In this document: positions 1-11,933 of the stretch, piece by piece
How positions within the stretch are numbered: position 1 is the stretch's first letter
Layout: every line of letters starts with the position of its first letter
Origin: Omphiscola glabra
Taxonomy: Eukaryota > Mollusca > Gastropoda > Lymnaeidae
DNA length: 64,000 bases
NCBI GenBank assembly: GCA_964017045.1
Contig: OZ024808.1
Coordinates: 20,515,284-20,579,283 of the forward strand
Direction of reading: 5' to 3'
Position numbers and translations under genes: made by a program
Notes under the pieces: model-generated
Seen by the model: the letters and a program-made list of their open reading frames with translations, nothing else
What the model was told of the DNA's origin: nothing
The model's database searches: none

Positions 1-531
1 GTATTATATGTAATGCAATGTTTGAAAAGTTAAGTGCTTTATTATTTTAAAAAAAATGAAATTGATATTCATTGTTTGATATGGTTCCGTAAAATGCTCT
101 TCTAATTAGGGTCAATCAGGGGCTCCATGAACCCCCCCCCCCCCCCCCGGGCGAGGCCTCTACATTTAATATCCTGTATTTTAATAATTTCAAAAATGTA
201 TTGACGTTCAAATTAATAAATAATAACGAGGAGAGAGCATGCAATAACTGTTCAGTCTTCAAATGTTCTAGACTCTTAGGACGTTATCTGTAAGAAGTCT
301 TGCCACTTCGGTCGAGCTCTCGGTGCTCCATCGGCGTTTCCAAAATTCACCCAGCGCGTGCTTGTTGGGCTCCGGTGTAATTATCATACGCGCCCGTTAG
401 AGTTAAGGAAACGGAACGCTTCGACAAAACTCTTTCCTGGCCTTGCCGACCAATCAGAGTAAGCCAGCAGTCATTTTCATCAGGGACAAATTATTTTTAA
501 AAAAACAAAACAAACAACTAACGTTCAAGAC
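1..531. other. AT-rich stretch with no recognised gene
   Basis: I see no convincing coding exon here. There is a run of 17 C at about 132-148. Sequence between 290 and 450 is somewhat richer in G+C but shows no recognisable motif. The stretch ends at the target-site duplication of the hAT element. Confidence 0.5.
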
Positions 532-539
532 ACAATGAC

Positions 540-1702
540 CAGGGCTACCACACCTTGGGAAATTTCCCAAGATCTTGGGAATTCACGACCCCCATTGGGA
601 TCTGGGGAATAATTTTGAAAATCAGGCAAAACCTTGGGAAATATTAACAGGGGGAAGATTTCTTACATATTTTCAAAAAATGCAAATTGACCTTGTACAC
701 CATATGCATAGAACAGTCTCAACAATAAATAAACTGATAATAAATCTTGAAATCTCAAAGGAAATCATTATAGCCTATTAATATTATAGAATTTATGAGG
801 GGGGGGGGTAATAGGCTCGGAAACTTTATCAGACATTAGGCTCTTAGACATTAGCAACAATACGAAAAACAGTACAAGCCAAAGAGGGAACGATAGTGTT
901 CAATCAAGAATCGATAGTAAAATATGATGAATTTCAGTTACTTCTACAATGTGTTCAAACTATGATGCATCTGTTAAAAAATCCAGCCTCATTTTCATCA
1001 ATTGGAAAAAAAATAGTTGTGCATTTACAGGTAATTTAGATATTAAAATTATACCGGTACATTGTAGGATTATGGCTGAAAAGTTCATTTAAACAGTATT
1101 TTGTTTGAAAAAAATTTATTATAATTATAATGTAAATTAACAATTTAAAAAATACTTATTGTCTTCATATAATATCAATCCATTTAACTACAATTATTAT
1201 TACTAAATTCTGCTTTATTGCTTTGCTAACCCCATTACTAATCTACAGACTTACAATAAGAAAACAACATGTTTTGATGATGAACCTTTTGCCCTTGTAA
1301 TGGTTGTAAAGAGACTTCTGTGTTAATTAGCCCTGTGAGCTTTGTTTCAAAGTGACCTCTAATTACACATGTAGATGATATTTTTACCAGAAAATTTGGA
1401 GATAATATTTAATTTAGTAGCCTAACTCCAGTGGGGTATTGATAATTTGGATTAAAAATTAATATTTTTTTTTTCGAAATCAATTTTTTTTTTTGTGATC
1501 AAGATTTTTTAAAAATGTATTTTAAAATAAATTTCAGTCAATTACTGTACCCCGAGTTTCAGGGGCATTAATTATTGCAGTAATTACTACATAGAAAACC
1601 CCTTTTAAAGAAAACTCGTATATATTTATATGATCTTGGGAAATCTTGGGAAATATTTTGACAAAATCTTGGGAAATTTTAAAAAAGTGAGTGGCAGCTC
1701 TG
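540..1702 (+). mobile_element. Non-autonomous hAT-type DNA transposon, copy 1
   Basis: The left end reads CAGGGCTACCACACC and the right end, reverse-complemented, reads CAGAGCTGCCACTC, giving imperfect terminal inverted repeats. The element is flanked by a perfect 8-bp direct repeat, ACAATGAC, at 532-539 and 1703-1710. An 8-bp target duplication is the signature of the hAT superfamily. Both subterminal regions repeat the word CTTGGGAAAT, at the left end as the palindrome CTTGGGAAATTTCCCAAG; such subterminal repeats are typical transposase-binding sites. There is no transposase ORF, so it would depend on a partner. A second copy lies at 41387-42863 in the same orientation. A run of G at about 799-808 is internal. 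Confidence 0.85.
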
Positions 1703-1710
1703 ACAATGAC

Positions 1711-2970
1711 AGAAGCCTGGTTGCCGCTTACGAAGTGGGACACGACAGCTCTGTGCCTAGACATTGATAAACTGGCTGCTAAACGTCAGTAGCCTTTGTA
1801 AAGAATATGTTTCCGCTTGCGAATAAATTAAATTGAAATCCGCTCTCGAAGCTGGTGTAAAAATTGTTAAATGAAAATTTGATTTAAACCGAAAAAATGA
1901 CTTCAGTGTAAGACTGACGACTGACTGCTGTTAAAGTTTTAGAATTCGGTTGATAAAAGTTCATGAATTTAAGAATGATTTAACACGACTTGTATTAGTT
2001 TATAAATATAGATTAACATTTATAATTTTATGAGATTGTGACGCGCTTAAGTTCCGAAGAAAAAAAAAATGTAGTCATGAACTTTACTTGAAAAGCTTGG
2101 GAACAGCTTGGAGTAAACTAAGCGTGCAAGTAAATATTTTTGTCCAATGAATATAATTGTACACTTCTTAATGAACCTCTGTGTTAGAGGAGACACCTTT
2201 TATAAATGTTTAAAGCTTCATTGTTCAGAGCGAGAAAACTCTCAAGGTGGTTCTCATCCTGTCTTCCAAGTCTTTTATTACATATAATAATAGACACATT
2301 TTTGTCTTTTTGAGAAACTCATTAAATCATGCACTTAATAAAACAAAACAAAAAACCACAACATTATAGATCATTTTATTTTGTCAACAAGGTATTTTTT
2401 TTTTTCAATAATCAATTATACAAGGACTACATTCCATTGGAACGGTCTCCGTGGGGAAAAATTATTTTTACAAATTTTCTTTACGTAGTTTTTATCCAAT
2501 GTTTGCTTACCCTTATTTCAATATTTTTTATTGCTAATATTTTTTGCTTGCTTGAAAACATGTGTATTTGAGATTAAAACTAGGCATGTTGTTATTCAGT
2601 GTTTAAGAAAACACCCAAATACCTCTTTCTTTTATCTAGGCCTACTCCACAAATGTTTATAGTTCTTCTATTCTATTTTTATTAATTTTTTATTATCATT
2701 TTTAAAAAAAATATTTTTCTCTTTGTGCCTAAAGTACTCTTAGTATCGAATTTTGCTTCGATGTCACCTCATTAAAAATGTCACAAATAATTAAATATTT
2801 TTTTTTAGGTCCTTACAGTACAGATCGTGCTTCTAGATCAGTTTGTAGCTGAATGATTAGTGTTTTATGATTTTGTTGAGATCTCGCAAGGAGTTGTTTC
2901 CTTTTCTTTTATTATTTTTTTAAATATTGCAGCTTTTGAATACCGTCGCCAGAATTAAAGGCTACTTATA
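1711..2970. other. AT-rich intergenic stretch
   Basis: Strongly AT-rich with many T and A runs. Short ORFs are present but show no domain, codon bias or splice context that I can support. Confidence 0.5.
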
Positions 2971-3121
2971 TAGAAGGACATTAGAAGGACACTAGAAGGA
3001 CACTAAAAGGACAATAGAAGGACACTAGAAGCACTCTAGAAGGACACTAGAAGGACACTAGAAGGACACCTGAAGGACACTAGAATGACTCTAGAAGGAC
3101 ACTAGAAGGACACGAGAAGGA
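2971..3121 (+). repeat. 11-bp tandem array (AGAAGGACACT)
   Basis: About thirteen units of AGAAGGACACT with scattered substitutions. No flanking inverted repeats were seen. Confidence 0.85.
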
Positions 3122-3390
3122 TTTTGTTTGTATGATTGCAAGCCATGTCTCGAGTTCTGTGTACGCTGTTAATTTTAAAACGTGATTTCAGGGTGTTGTG
3201 GGGTGGGGGCAATGAATAATAAGCAGACAATTTACTGACACAAACTATTTTTAATGCATTAAACACATTTTTTTTTCAATTAGTTTTTTTCAACTTTATT
3301 TATTGTGGTTTGGTTGGTTCAATCCAGACATGCCGGTAGCTATTTTCCCCAAAACTCTCAGCTGTCACTGACTTGCCGCGTCTGTGAATT

Positions 3391-3625
3391 GCCAACACAT
3401 TACACCTGCCTTATGTCACTGGGCCACACCTGCCTTGTGTCACTGGGCAACACCTGACTTGTGTCACTGGGCAACACCTGACTTAAGTCACCGTGCCAAA
3501 TCTGCCTTGTGTCACTGGGTCACACCTGCCTTGTGTCACTGAGCCCCACCTGCCTTGTGTCACTGGGCCCCACCTGCCTTATGTCACTGGGGAAGCAGCT
3601 GACTTAAGTCACCGTACCAAACCTG
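3391..3625 (+). repeat. 24-bp tandem array
   Basis: About nine to ten degenerate units containing ACACCTGCCTTGTGTCACTG. The period is a multiple of three, so the array gives an apparent ORF of repeated CVTGPHLP-type peptide that I do not regard as coding. Confidence 0.8.
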
Positions 3626-4295
3626 ACAGTTCTATTTCTTTCCACGTCTGTCCATTATACTCAGATGATCTTATGCTGTACATCGTATATGTAAAGTTAC
3701 TCCTTTGACATATACCAACTTTAATGAATGATAAACTATTCACTTTACATATACCAACCGAATGAATGATATCTTCACAAAATCTTTTTATATTTTAATT
3801 TTTTTGTTTTGTTTTTCTACATTATCTGCTAAGAAGCTGTCAAGATGAAACAATATTAAGTATATTTAGGGAATGGGCCATATTTAAGTAAAGAATGTGT
3901 ATTTGCCGAGAAGCCACACGGCTATCCCACTGTCGATATTAAGGAAGAGCAAGATCAGGAGCATATTTCCGCTACTTCACACAAAGTATAATCAATGTTG
4001 TGTCTACAATTAGCTTTCTTATCTCGAGGTCCATGGTGAAAACAGTTTATTTGATGGTAGGATATAGTTACACAAACGGTTGTTCTCGGGTTATCCGCTG
4101 CAGCTGCACACGCGATGACACACGTTTTTTTCCCCAGCGTAAGAATCAACGCATCACAGGCTCAATCCGTTAGACTGAGTGCATATTCGAATACCACGAA
4201 TCTACGAATAGAGATTTTACTTTAAAAAGAAAGACAAAGAATCACAACAATAAACTAATAATAACGATCTCACAGTGTTTGGCCTCCTTGCTGAA
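3626..4295. other. Stretch with no recognised gene
   Basis: I see no exon or repeat of note. The short minus-strand ORF at 3955-4149 has no recognisable domain. Confidence 0.45.
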
Positions 4296-4299
4296 GTTA

Positions 4300-4616
4300 T
4301 GATGTCACACTAGGACCCCATGTCACAATAAGACCACATGTCACAATACGACCACATGTCACAATAAGACCACATGTCACACTAAGACCACATGTCACAA
4401 TAAGACCACATGTCACAATAAGACCAAATGTCACAATAAGACCACATGTCACAATAGGACCACATGTCACAATAAGACCACATGTCACAATAAGACCAAA
4501 TGTCACAATAAGACCACATGTCACAATAAGACCACATGTCACAATAAGACCACATGTCACACTAAGACCACATGTCACAATAAGACCACATGTCACACTA
4601 AGACCACATGTCACAA
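4300..4616 (+). repeat. 18-bp tandem array
   Basis: About seventeen units of ACCACATGTCACAATAAG. Because 18 is divisible by three, the minus strand reads as an open frame of repeated VTCGLI. The frame follows from the period and is not evidence of a gene. Confidence 0.9.
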
Positions 4617-4647
4617 CGCAACTATTTCGTTTCAAAACTTTGATATA

Positions 4648-4960
4648 AGCTAGCGGTTCTTAACCAGGGGCGACACCACACCACCACCACCCCCTGGGTG
4701 TTAGAGGCAGTGCCAGGTGTCCATGAACACTCAGAAATATTTAAAAAAAACAAAAAAAAACAAAAACATTTGCTCACACACAAAACATGCATGGTTTGAT
4801 GTTTTGGTTTTGAAGATGAGTAGCGTATTGTGGCTGAGTATGTGTGTGTGTGTTGGTGTGTGTGTGTGCCTGCGTGTGTGTGTGTGTGGATTTTATTTGA
4901 TTCTTGCGAATAATAAATTATCATATTTAAAAAAAAAAATGTGTACATTTCATGCGTGAA
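4648..4960. repeat. hAT-end-like fragment and GT-rich microsatellite
   Basis: AGCGGTTCTTAACCAGGGGC near 4652 resembles one end of a hAT-type MITE, but I found no matching opposite end or target duplication. A (GT)n-rich tract follows at about 4839-4890. Confidence 0.4.
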
Positions 4961-6427
4961 ATGTTTTAAAATCGAGAAGGGGTGTAGTGCTGTAAGACTG
5001 TAAAAAAAGCATACTTATATCCAACCCATTTTTAATCAAAATATCGGGCATGTCCTCCTTCCATTCAACGACCAGACGATATTCTCCATATACATTTTGT
5101 TTACAATATAAAGAGCACATGGCGTAACTTGACCCCCAAGCTTTGCACCGGATAAGCCATGTATGCTCTTTCTCTAACTACAAAAATAAGTATCGTCTCG
5201 TTACAAATAAAACAGGTGCGCCAATGTCTTAAGCAGCGCGGGCTGAGAAACCTCGGAGCACATCAATATATGCAGACCACGAAAATAATGTTTTGCAATC
5301 TGAACTGTTAATATTTTTATGCCATTTTGCTTAACAGCAATGAAGCAATCCAAGCTCTTTATACACACACACACAAAACGTAAGTCCGTTCAATCCATTA
5401 AATTACCATTTAAATAAGGAAAGGTCTTTATTGCATCCCGACTCTTCAAACTACATCTCATTTGGAGTGCAGATAAAAAAATATCTTAAACATTAGAGCC
5501 GGGAAGGTAAATCCAATCACATTTTCAGAATCAGCCTCCCCTAATAATACTAAGATCGTGAGTGTTAGTGGTTTTTCTTTCATCAGCCTTATTTATAATT
5601 AAGAAGAAAAAAACGTGTAAGTTCAATTCAGCATTCGCTTAAAGGTTTATATTTTCAATGAAATGTAAAATTGAGCGGGTTAATGAGTGGATCGAATTCT
5701 TTACATCACCCTAGTGAGTCTGACTTTTTAAAGAACGTAGTGACCAGCTGTTAAAATGGCTGAGGAGTAAGTGGCTAGACCTTACATTTGTGGGAAGAAG
5801 AGCTCTAGAAAAAAACGTCGCGAGTATGCGCTGCGTTATTGTTGTGCCGCAGAGCGGTGCTGATTTTGAAAGATTTTCTTTCTGCATGTTGTTTTTGTGG
5901 TAATTTTTTTTTCTGTTTAATACGTGACTGAGCTTGCTCGCTAGTTGTCTTCTGGTCACCTATAAAGTCGCGTCTGATTTGTGTTTTAACATCGCGTCTG
6001 CTGCCTTCAGTGAACGGTGGGAGAAAAGGTGGGGCGGTATGGGATGTCAAATGAGAACTGTAGGATAAGAGGGATGATACAACTAAGGTAAAACGATACT
6101 TCGTTTGTCGATAGTATACAAATTAAAACTTTAATACTTTAGAAACAAAAACAAAAAATTAAAAAGTTTTGCTATCAACGACGTTTTAAACGTTGAAATC
6201 AAGAACATAATTTAACATTTCTCTAAATCCGTTAAGCAAAAAGACAGCGCAGAATTGTTTCTCAAAAATCAATAAATACAAAACATATTCAAGTGTCGTC
6301 TGCTTTAGATTTGATCCCTGTGTCTTAATAGAACGCTCATCTACATTTCTACACAGTCCTTCTGAGTATAGTTTGTTGAAGGAGTCGGGTATAGTTTATC
6401 GATAGTTAAGGTGTGCTTGGCAGTTCA
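4961..6427. other. Stretch with no recognised gene
   Basis: Nearly 1.5 kb without a tandem array, splice-supported exon or transposon end that I can recognise. The overlapping minus-strand ORFs around 5711-6050 show no domain. Confidence 0.45.
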
Positions 6428-6458
6428 GGGGTCGCGACCCACAGGTTGAGAACCGCTG
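6428..6458 (-). mobile_element. Terminal fragment of a SPIN-like hAT element
   Basis: The reverse complement starts CAGCGGTTCTCAACCTGTGG and continues with the GTCGCGACCCC palindrome characteristic of the SPIN-like element ends found elsewhere in the window. Only one end is present. Confidence 0.5.
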
Positions 6459-6685
6459 ACTTAGACAAATGTGTATACTGTTTTCTTAAAAGAATTTTTT
6501 TTAATGAATAAAATCACATTAAAGCAGTAATTCACATACATGTATATTAATAGGATGAGATAAGAGGGTACGTACTGTAAAGTATGGAGTTTAGAAGGTT
6601 ATGAACACCAATTAATGGAATATACAAATTTAACTCAGTTCGTTCAAGTAGATTTCATAACCTTTAGCAGTTTAAAAAAAAGAAC

Positions 6686-7287
6686 AGGGCACCATTAGAA
6701 TAGGGTGCTGTAAAAGCAGGGCATCATTAAAGAAGGGTGCCATAAGAACACGGCACCATTAGAGAAGGGTGCGGTTAGAATAGGGCACCATTAGAGAAGG
6801 GTGCCGTAAGAACAGGGAACTATTAGAGTAGTGTTCCATAAGAACACGGCACTATTAGATAATATAGCAATATGAACAGGGTACCATTAGAAAGGTTGGC
6901 ATTAGAACATGGCACCATTAGAGAAGGGTGCCGTTAGAACAGGGCACCATAAGAGAAGGGTGCCGTCAGAACAGGGCACCATTATAGAAGGGTGCCGTTA
7001 GAACAGGAAACCATTAGAGAAGTGTGCCACAAGAACAGGGCACCATTAGAGAAGGGTGCCGTTAAAACAGGGCACCATTAGAGAATTGTGCCACAAGAAA
7101 AGGGCACCATTAGAGAAGTGTGCCACAAGAACAGGGCACCATTAGAGAAGTGTGCCACAAGAACAGGGTACCATTAAAGAAGTGTGCCACAAGAACAGGG
7201 CACCATTAGAGAAGTGTGCCACAAGAACAGGGCACCATTAGAGAAGTGTGCCACAAGAACAGGGCACCATTAGAGAAGGGTCCTTCC
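6686..7287 (+). repeat. 32-bp tandem array
   Basis: About nineteen units containing AACAGGGCACCATTAGAGAA followed by GTGTGCCACAAG or GGTGCCGTTAG. The last seven or so units are nearly identical and the first ones are degenerate, suggesting recent expansion at the right-hand side. Confidence 0.9.
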
Positions 7288-8059
7288 ACGGAACAGTCCA
7301 AGCTGTTTGGACTAGCGGTATTGTCAGCTGAGAGTGATATGAAGGAGAACGAAGTGATTAGACTAACATGTCAAGAACACTAAAGTTATAAACGTAACGT
7401 TTAATGTTTTCGATAAAAAAAAAGTATTTATTTAACGCAGTTACCAAAATTCTATGTTTTCTTCTTTTAATTTTTTTCCTAATAATACTTTAATTACAAA
7501 TAATGCCACAAGTTGCCTGTTTGTTAAGAATTACTCGACAGGTCCCGAGTGTGAGGGGGGGGGGAGGGTTTCCGGAGAAGGAGGACACTACGAGTTAAAC
7601 CACAACAGGTGTAACCCACCTCAGTGACGCCTCTGGTCCTTGTTTCTCTGTTTCTTTCAACGCATTTCCGGTTCTGTTTTGATAGGCACGCTCGCTGGCC
7701 GCGAAGAGTCGGATGTGTTGGACTTGGTTTTTAGTCATGTTCCTACTTACAAACATTCTGGGGCGATAGTGGTAAACTTCACAGTGCAGCATCCCTCTCT
7801 ATACAGATTAAAAGGCAAAAGCTAAAACAGCAAACACATTTTAATGAAACGAAATTACGCCTGCCAACAGTCGAATTTCTATTTTGATTTTATCATTAGA
7901 CATATGCGGCTGATTCCTAACTTCGCAGACACCGAGCCAGTCAAACAATTCACTCCCATATCGTAAGTGTTTGCCCTTCAAAATACTCCGACTTAAATAG
8001 CTTGAAGGGAATTATGACCTCCCTTTCTGTAGCATTAGCCCTGATTTCCAGCTCTAATG
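7288..8059. other. Stretch with no recognised gene
   Basis: Contains a G run at 7555-7564 and two overlapping opposite-strand ORFs near 7595-7825 that show no recognisable domain or splice support. Confidence 0.4.
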
Positions 8060-8292
8060 TCCCTTCCACCAGTCCCTTCCACCAGTCCCCTCCACTGGTC
8101 TCCAGCCATCAGCTAGACCACCAGTCTCTTCCACCAGCAAGACCACCAGTCTCTTCCACCTGTCCCCTCCACTGGTCCCCTGCCATCAGCTAGACCACCA
8201 GTCTCTTCCACCAGCTTGACCACCAGTCTCTTCCACCAGCTTGACCACCAGTCTCTTTCACCAGCTTGACCACCAGTCTCTTCCACCAGATG
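8060..8292 (+). repeat. 25-bp tandem array
   Basis: Units of about 25 bp containing CCACCAGTCTCTTCCACCAG, followed by CTTGA, with a more degenerate left part. The array ends about 40 bp before the dispersed repeat described next. Confidence 0.8.
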
Positions 8293-8329
8293 AACACGCT
8301 AACCATGTAAGCCTCAAAATGTTAGTGAA

Positions 8330-9105
8330 TTTTAATTCTCATGTAAAATATGCACACTTTTTTTATATTCAAATGTTAAATTGTTCACTGAATGAAAACT
8401 AAATGATGTGTTTTAGAAAGAATGAAAAAGGCTTTAGGAATGATTAAGTTGTACGAAGAAATATTTAAGGAAACACAGTAAGTTCATTTTCAAAACATCT
8501 AATGTAGGTCTGAAATGTCCGGACACAATAAAACATTGTTCTAAAAACTTTGTATTAGTTGTTTTTTTAAAAATTCATTCTTCAGTATTTAATCATTTTA
8601 AAATACAATGAGAGATCTCAAATACAGTGTTAGATCACAAATACAGTGTTAGATCACAAATACAGTGTTAGATCACAAATACAATGAGAGATCTCAAATA
8701 CGGTGTTAGATCACAAATACGGTGTTAGATCACAAATACGGTGTTAGATCACAAATACGGTGTTAGATCACAAATACGGTGTTAGATCACAAATACGGTG
8801 TTAGATCACAAATACGGTGTTAGATCACAAATACGGTGTTAGATCACAAATACGGTGTTAGATCACAAACACGGCGTAAGATCTCAAATACAGTGTGAGG
8901 TAACAAATACAGTGTAAGATCTCAAATACAGTGTGAGATAACATATACATTGTAAGATCTCAAATACAGTGTGAGGTAACAAATACAGTGTAAGATGACT
9001 AATGTAGTTTGAAACTTGAGGTTGATGCTTGCTGCACGGAGATTTTATGTGAGTCTGCAATTTAGAAAGCTTCAGTCTCAAGTCTCCCAGCTGCGTTATA
9101 TTCTG
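8330..9105 (+). repeat. Dispersed repeat with internal 19-bp satellite, copy A
   Basis: This block matches the reverse complement of 49875-50870. Shared parts, in order, are an AT-rich left flank, a 61-bp exon-like block (8417-8477), a TATTTAATCATTTTAAAATA-type spacer, a 19-bp satellite (about 8608-8998; dominant unit GGTGTTAGATCACAAATAC) and a right flank with GATGCTTGCTGCACGGAGAT and TCAGTCTCAAGTCTCCCAGC. Because unique flanks are shared as well as the satellite, the whole block was duplicated or transposed as a unit. I found no clear terminal inverted repeats or target duplication, so the class of element is unknown. Confidence 0.75.
8417..8477 (+). other. 61-bp exon-like block, copy A
   Basis: The block is preceded by GTGTTTTAG and followed by GTAAGT, as an internal exon would be. 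It is open in the frame that leaves two bases at each end and reads RMKKALGMIKLYEEIFKET. The partner at 50769-50829 has the same length, both splice-like dinucleotides and the same open frame, with about three quarters nucleotide identity. I do not recognise the protein. The upstream tract is poor in pyrimidines, so splicing is not assured. Confidence 0.4.
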
Positions 9106-9444
9106 CCGATTTCATTTTTTATCATCCAATCACCTGGGACATTGAATTCACCTTCAGCAAAATACGGAAATTGAAACATTAACGATATCATTTTCGTACA
9201 TTTGGTCCAATTTCGAAATTTGATTTCTATTTCCTCATAAAGCCATGCCATAACACCTTACATATTAAAATGTTTTAACAGACTCATCATTTTGCATTTC
9301 TGCGAGTTCTTCTTGATATTGTATATTTGAAGTATCAGAAACAATCCATTAACACTGACTGCATAATCTAAGTAGGAAAATCAATTTGTCTTAAATCACA
9401 AATTCTTTCTTTTAAATCAGCTGATAAGATGATTAGATGATCGA

Positions 9445-9750
9445 CGATAGCAAGTATAGCGGTATCAGACAATATCAAGTATAGCGGTATCAGACAATAG
9501 CAAATATAGCGGTATCAGACAATAGCAAGTAAAGCGGTATCAGACAATAACAAGTATAGCGGTATCAGACAATAACAAGTACAGCGGTATCAGACAAAAA
9601 CAAGAATAGTGGTATCAGACAATAACAAGTGCAGCGGTATCAGACAAAAACAAGTACATCGGTATCAGACAATATCAAGGACAGCGGTATCAGACAATAA
9701 CAAGTACAGCGGTATCAGACAATAAGAAGTACAGCGGTATCAGACAGTTC
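9445..9750 (+). repeat. 25-bp tandem array
   Basis: About twelve units containing AAGTATAGCGGTATCAGACA followed by ATA(A/G)C. Substitutions are frequent. Confidence 0.88.
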
Positions 9751-10229
9751 AAATTTTTTGAGCCAATGAAACTTTTCACGTTAGTTACAAACATATTTTT
9801 GACATAATTCGACAAATGTAATGCAACAAAACATCTTCGCTATTGCGTCGACAAGAGTTTTATTTGCTCCTTTAAGATCGGCTAAATCATCACAAATGCT
9901 TTAGCATTAACTGTTAACAGGTACTCCATTTCTAGTTCAAAGCATTGTTGGCATAAAAGTCAAGACAAAATAGTGAGTGTTCTCAAATTTAAAATATTCC
10001 GCAGATTTTTTTTGCACTATTTATTTTATTGTGATGCTAAAAAAAATTACCAAGAAAATGAAATAAAGGGAACAGAAAATATTTACCGAAAAAAAAAAAA
10101 AATATTAAAAACGATAACTCATAAAAAGAATACTTATCACTTAATATTTATACACACATTTTTTTTTTAAACGTAAACGTTCCCGTACTAATTATAATTT
10201 ATGGGTCATCTTAAACTAACGACAATTTG
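9751..10229. other. AT-rich stretch with no recognised gene
   Basis: Only A and T runs and low-complexity ORFs are visible. It ends beside the LINE-derived sequence. Confidence 0.45.
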
Positions 10230-10320
10230 TTAAATTAACGTATTTATACAACGCCTGAAGAGACTTCTTCTGTCGTACTCTTCGTCCTCGAGGAACAGCA
10301 GCCGATCTTCTTCGACGTCT

Positions 10321-10795
10321 GTGGTCCTTCCTAGGACATTGGCCGCATACAAGAGTCCTCCAGGCCTCACGATCCTGAGCCAATCTCTGTGGTCCTTCCT
10401 AGGACATAGGCCGCCTACAAGAGTCCTCCAGGCCTCACGATCCTGAGCCAATCTCTGTGGTCCTTCCTAGGACATAGGCGCCTACAAGAGTCCCCCAGAC
10501 ATCAAGATCCTGAGCCAATCTTTGTGGTACATCCTAGGACATACATCGCCTACAAGAGTCCTCCAGGTTTCACAATCCTGAGCCAATCTCTGTGGTCCTT
10601 CCTAGGACATAGGCTACCTACAAGAGTCCTTCAGGCTTCACGATCCTGGGCCAAACTCTATGGTCCTTCCTAGGACATAGGTTGCCTACAAGAGTCCTCC
10701 AGGCATCATGATCATGAGCCAATCTCTGTGGTCCTTCATAGGACATAGGCCGCCTACAAGAGTCCTACAGGCATCACGATCCTGAGCCAATCTCT
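10321..10795 (-). repeat. 68-bp array derived from a LINE C-terminus
   Basis: Seven units begin at 10321, 10389, 10457, 10524, 10592, 10660 and 10728, so the period is 68 bp with a single 67-bp unit. On the minus strand the unit reads ..RTLVGGLCPRKDHRDW.., which is the extreme C-terminus and downstream sequence of the LINE protein at 10728-11000. Since 68 is not a multiple of three, the frame is lost at each unit, so the array was amplified as DNA and is not a protein repeat. The unit nearest the LINE body continues directly into it. Confidence 0.85.
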
Positions 10796-11000
10796 CCAGC
10801 TTCCCCCAAATGTGGTCAAGTTTCTTGGTATCTGCTTCCACTCCAAGGCACCAAAGTGTTCCTCGCCGGCCGCTTTTCCGTTTTCCTTGAGGGTTCCATT
10901 TCAGGGCTTGTCTACTTATGCTGGAGACAGGTTTCCTGAGTGTATGGCCGATCCATCTCCATCTTCTCTGGAGGATCTCTTGCTCTACCAGTCTACCCAA
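10728..11000 (-). pseudogene. 5'-truncated LINE ORF2 C-terminus
   Basis: The minus-strand frame reads RRWRWIGHTLRKP, RQALKWNPQGKRK and KLERLAQDRDACRTLVGGLC. This is the conserved C-terminal tail of the endonuclease-reverse transcriptase of a non-LTR retrotransposon family widespread in molluscs and flatworms. Endonuclease and reverse transcriptase domains are absent, as expected for a 5'-truncated insertion. A relative with the preceding part of the same tail is at 34073-34680. Clade assignment (RTE-like) is my inference. Confidence 0.75.
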
Positions 11001-11010
11001 CGCTTACTTA

Positions 11011-11933
11011 AAATTGAGGCTCTCCTATTAAAATAAAAGTTAAGCTATAGAAGACGGCTGGTTTTCAAATTCTTTACAGCTCATTTTCGAATTGTCCCCC
11101 CCCCCCCCCTTTTTAACACTCAAATTGCAACCCGTTGGGCGCAGTCACTGACCAAACGAACGGCAAGCGACGAGGGATATAAATTATCACAGTCGTTAAA
11201 ATCTACTGTTAAGTTTAATGCCCGGGTTCAGAGCTTTACCGAGGACTTGGTTTGCAGATTTTTTTAATGTTCGGTTTGTTTTTTCAGTAATTTACAGATA
11301 CTATTTTCAGACTCAAAAATAGAAAGTAGAAAACAGAGTAATTGAAGAAAAAGGGTGTTTATATAACAATTACTTGTAATATCCACACGGTAATTCAAGT
11401 CACTTGGTCACGTGATCTGAATACGTGCGGTTACCAAACGCTTTAAAAGATTCGTGTAAAAAAAAAAAAAAAAGTTATTCGTCTAATATTTGTTCTGGGA
11501 GCCAAGGTTCTAGTTTTAATATCTCACAGTAAGGAGAAGATGAACTAAAAAATAATCTTCAGACAACAGTTTTGTTATGTACAATTTAACAAAAAAAATG
11601 ATTTGTAGTAAGAGAAACGAAGGAATAAAAAAGGTTTTTATTTGTAACTATTTGTCTTAACCAGTGATGGGATTCATATAAAATCCAACAACCGGAAGTC
11701 TGCCGTGATGACCGTTTTCAGTATTAAAAAATAGGTGTACATAAAGGTGTTCTGTTATTCGATGCAGTTATTATGACCTTTTGACGTGAAGACATCGTTG
11801 TAGATGGGATAAGAGACGAAATCAAAGATAGTCAAATTTAAGCCAGTCTTTAATTTTTTTTCGTACCCGTGGTGCGAAGATTTCATTTTACAGTTGTTTT
11901 GGGAATATGGATTGAATACATGACGAGAAAACA
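11011..11933. other. Stretch with no recognised gene
   Basis: Contains a C run at about 11096-11109 and an A run near 11458. CCAGTGATGGGATTCATATA near 11660 resembles one end of a hAT MITE, but no partner end is evident. Confidence 0.4.

Noticed and set aside
5711..6050. Two overlapping minus-strand ORFs as a small gene
   Set aside because: Different frames overlap, with Lys/Asn-rich low-complexity peptide and no conserved motif.
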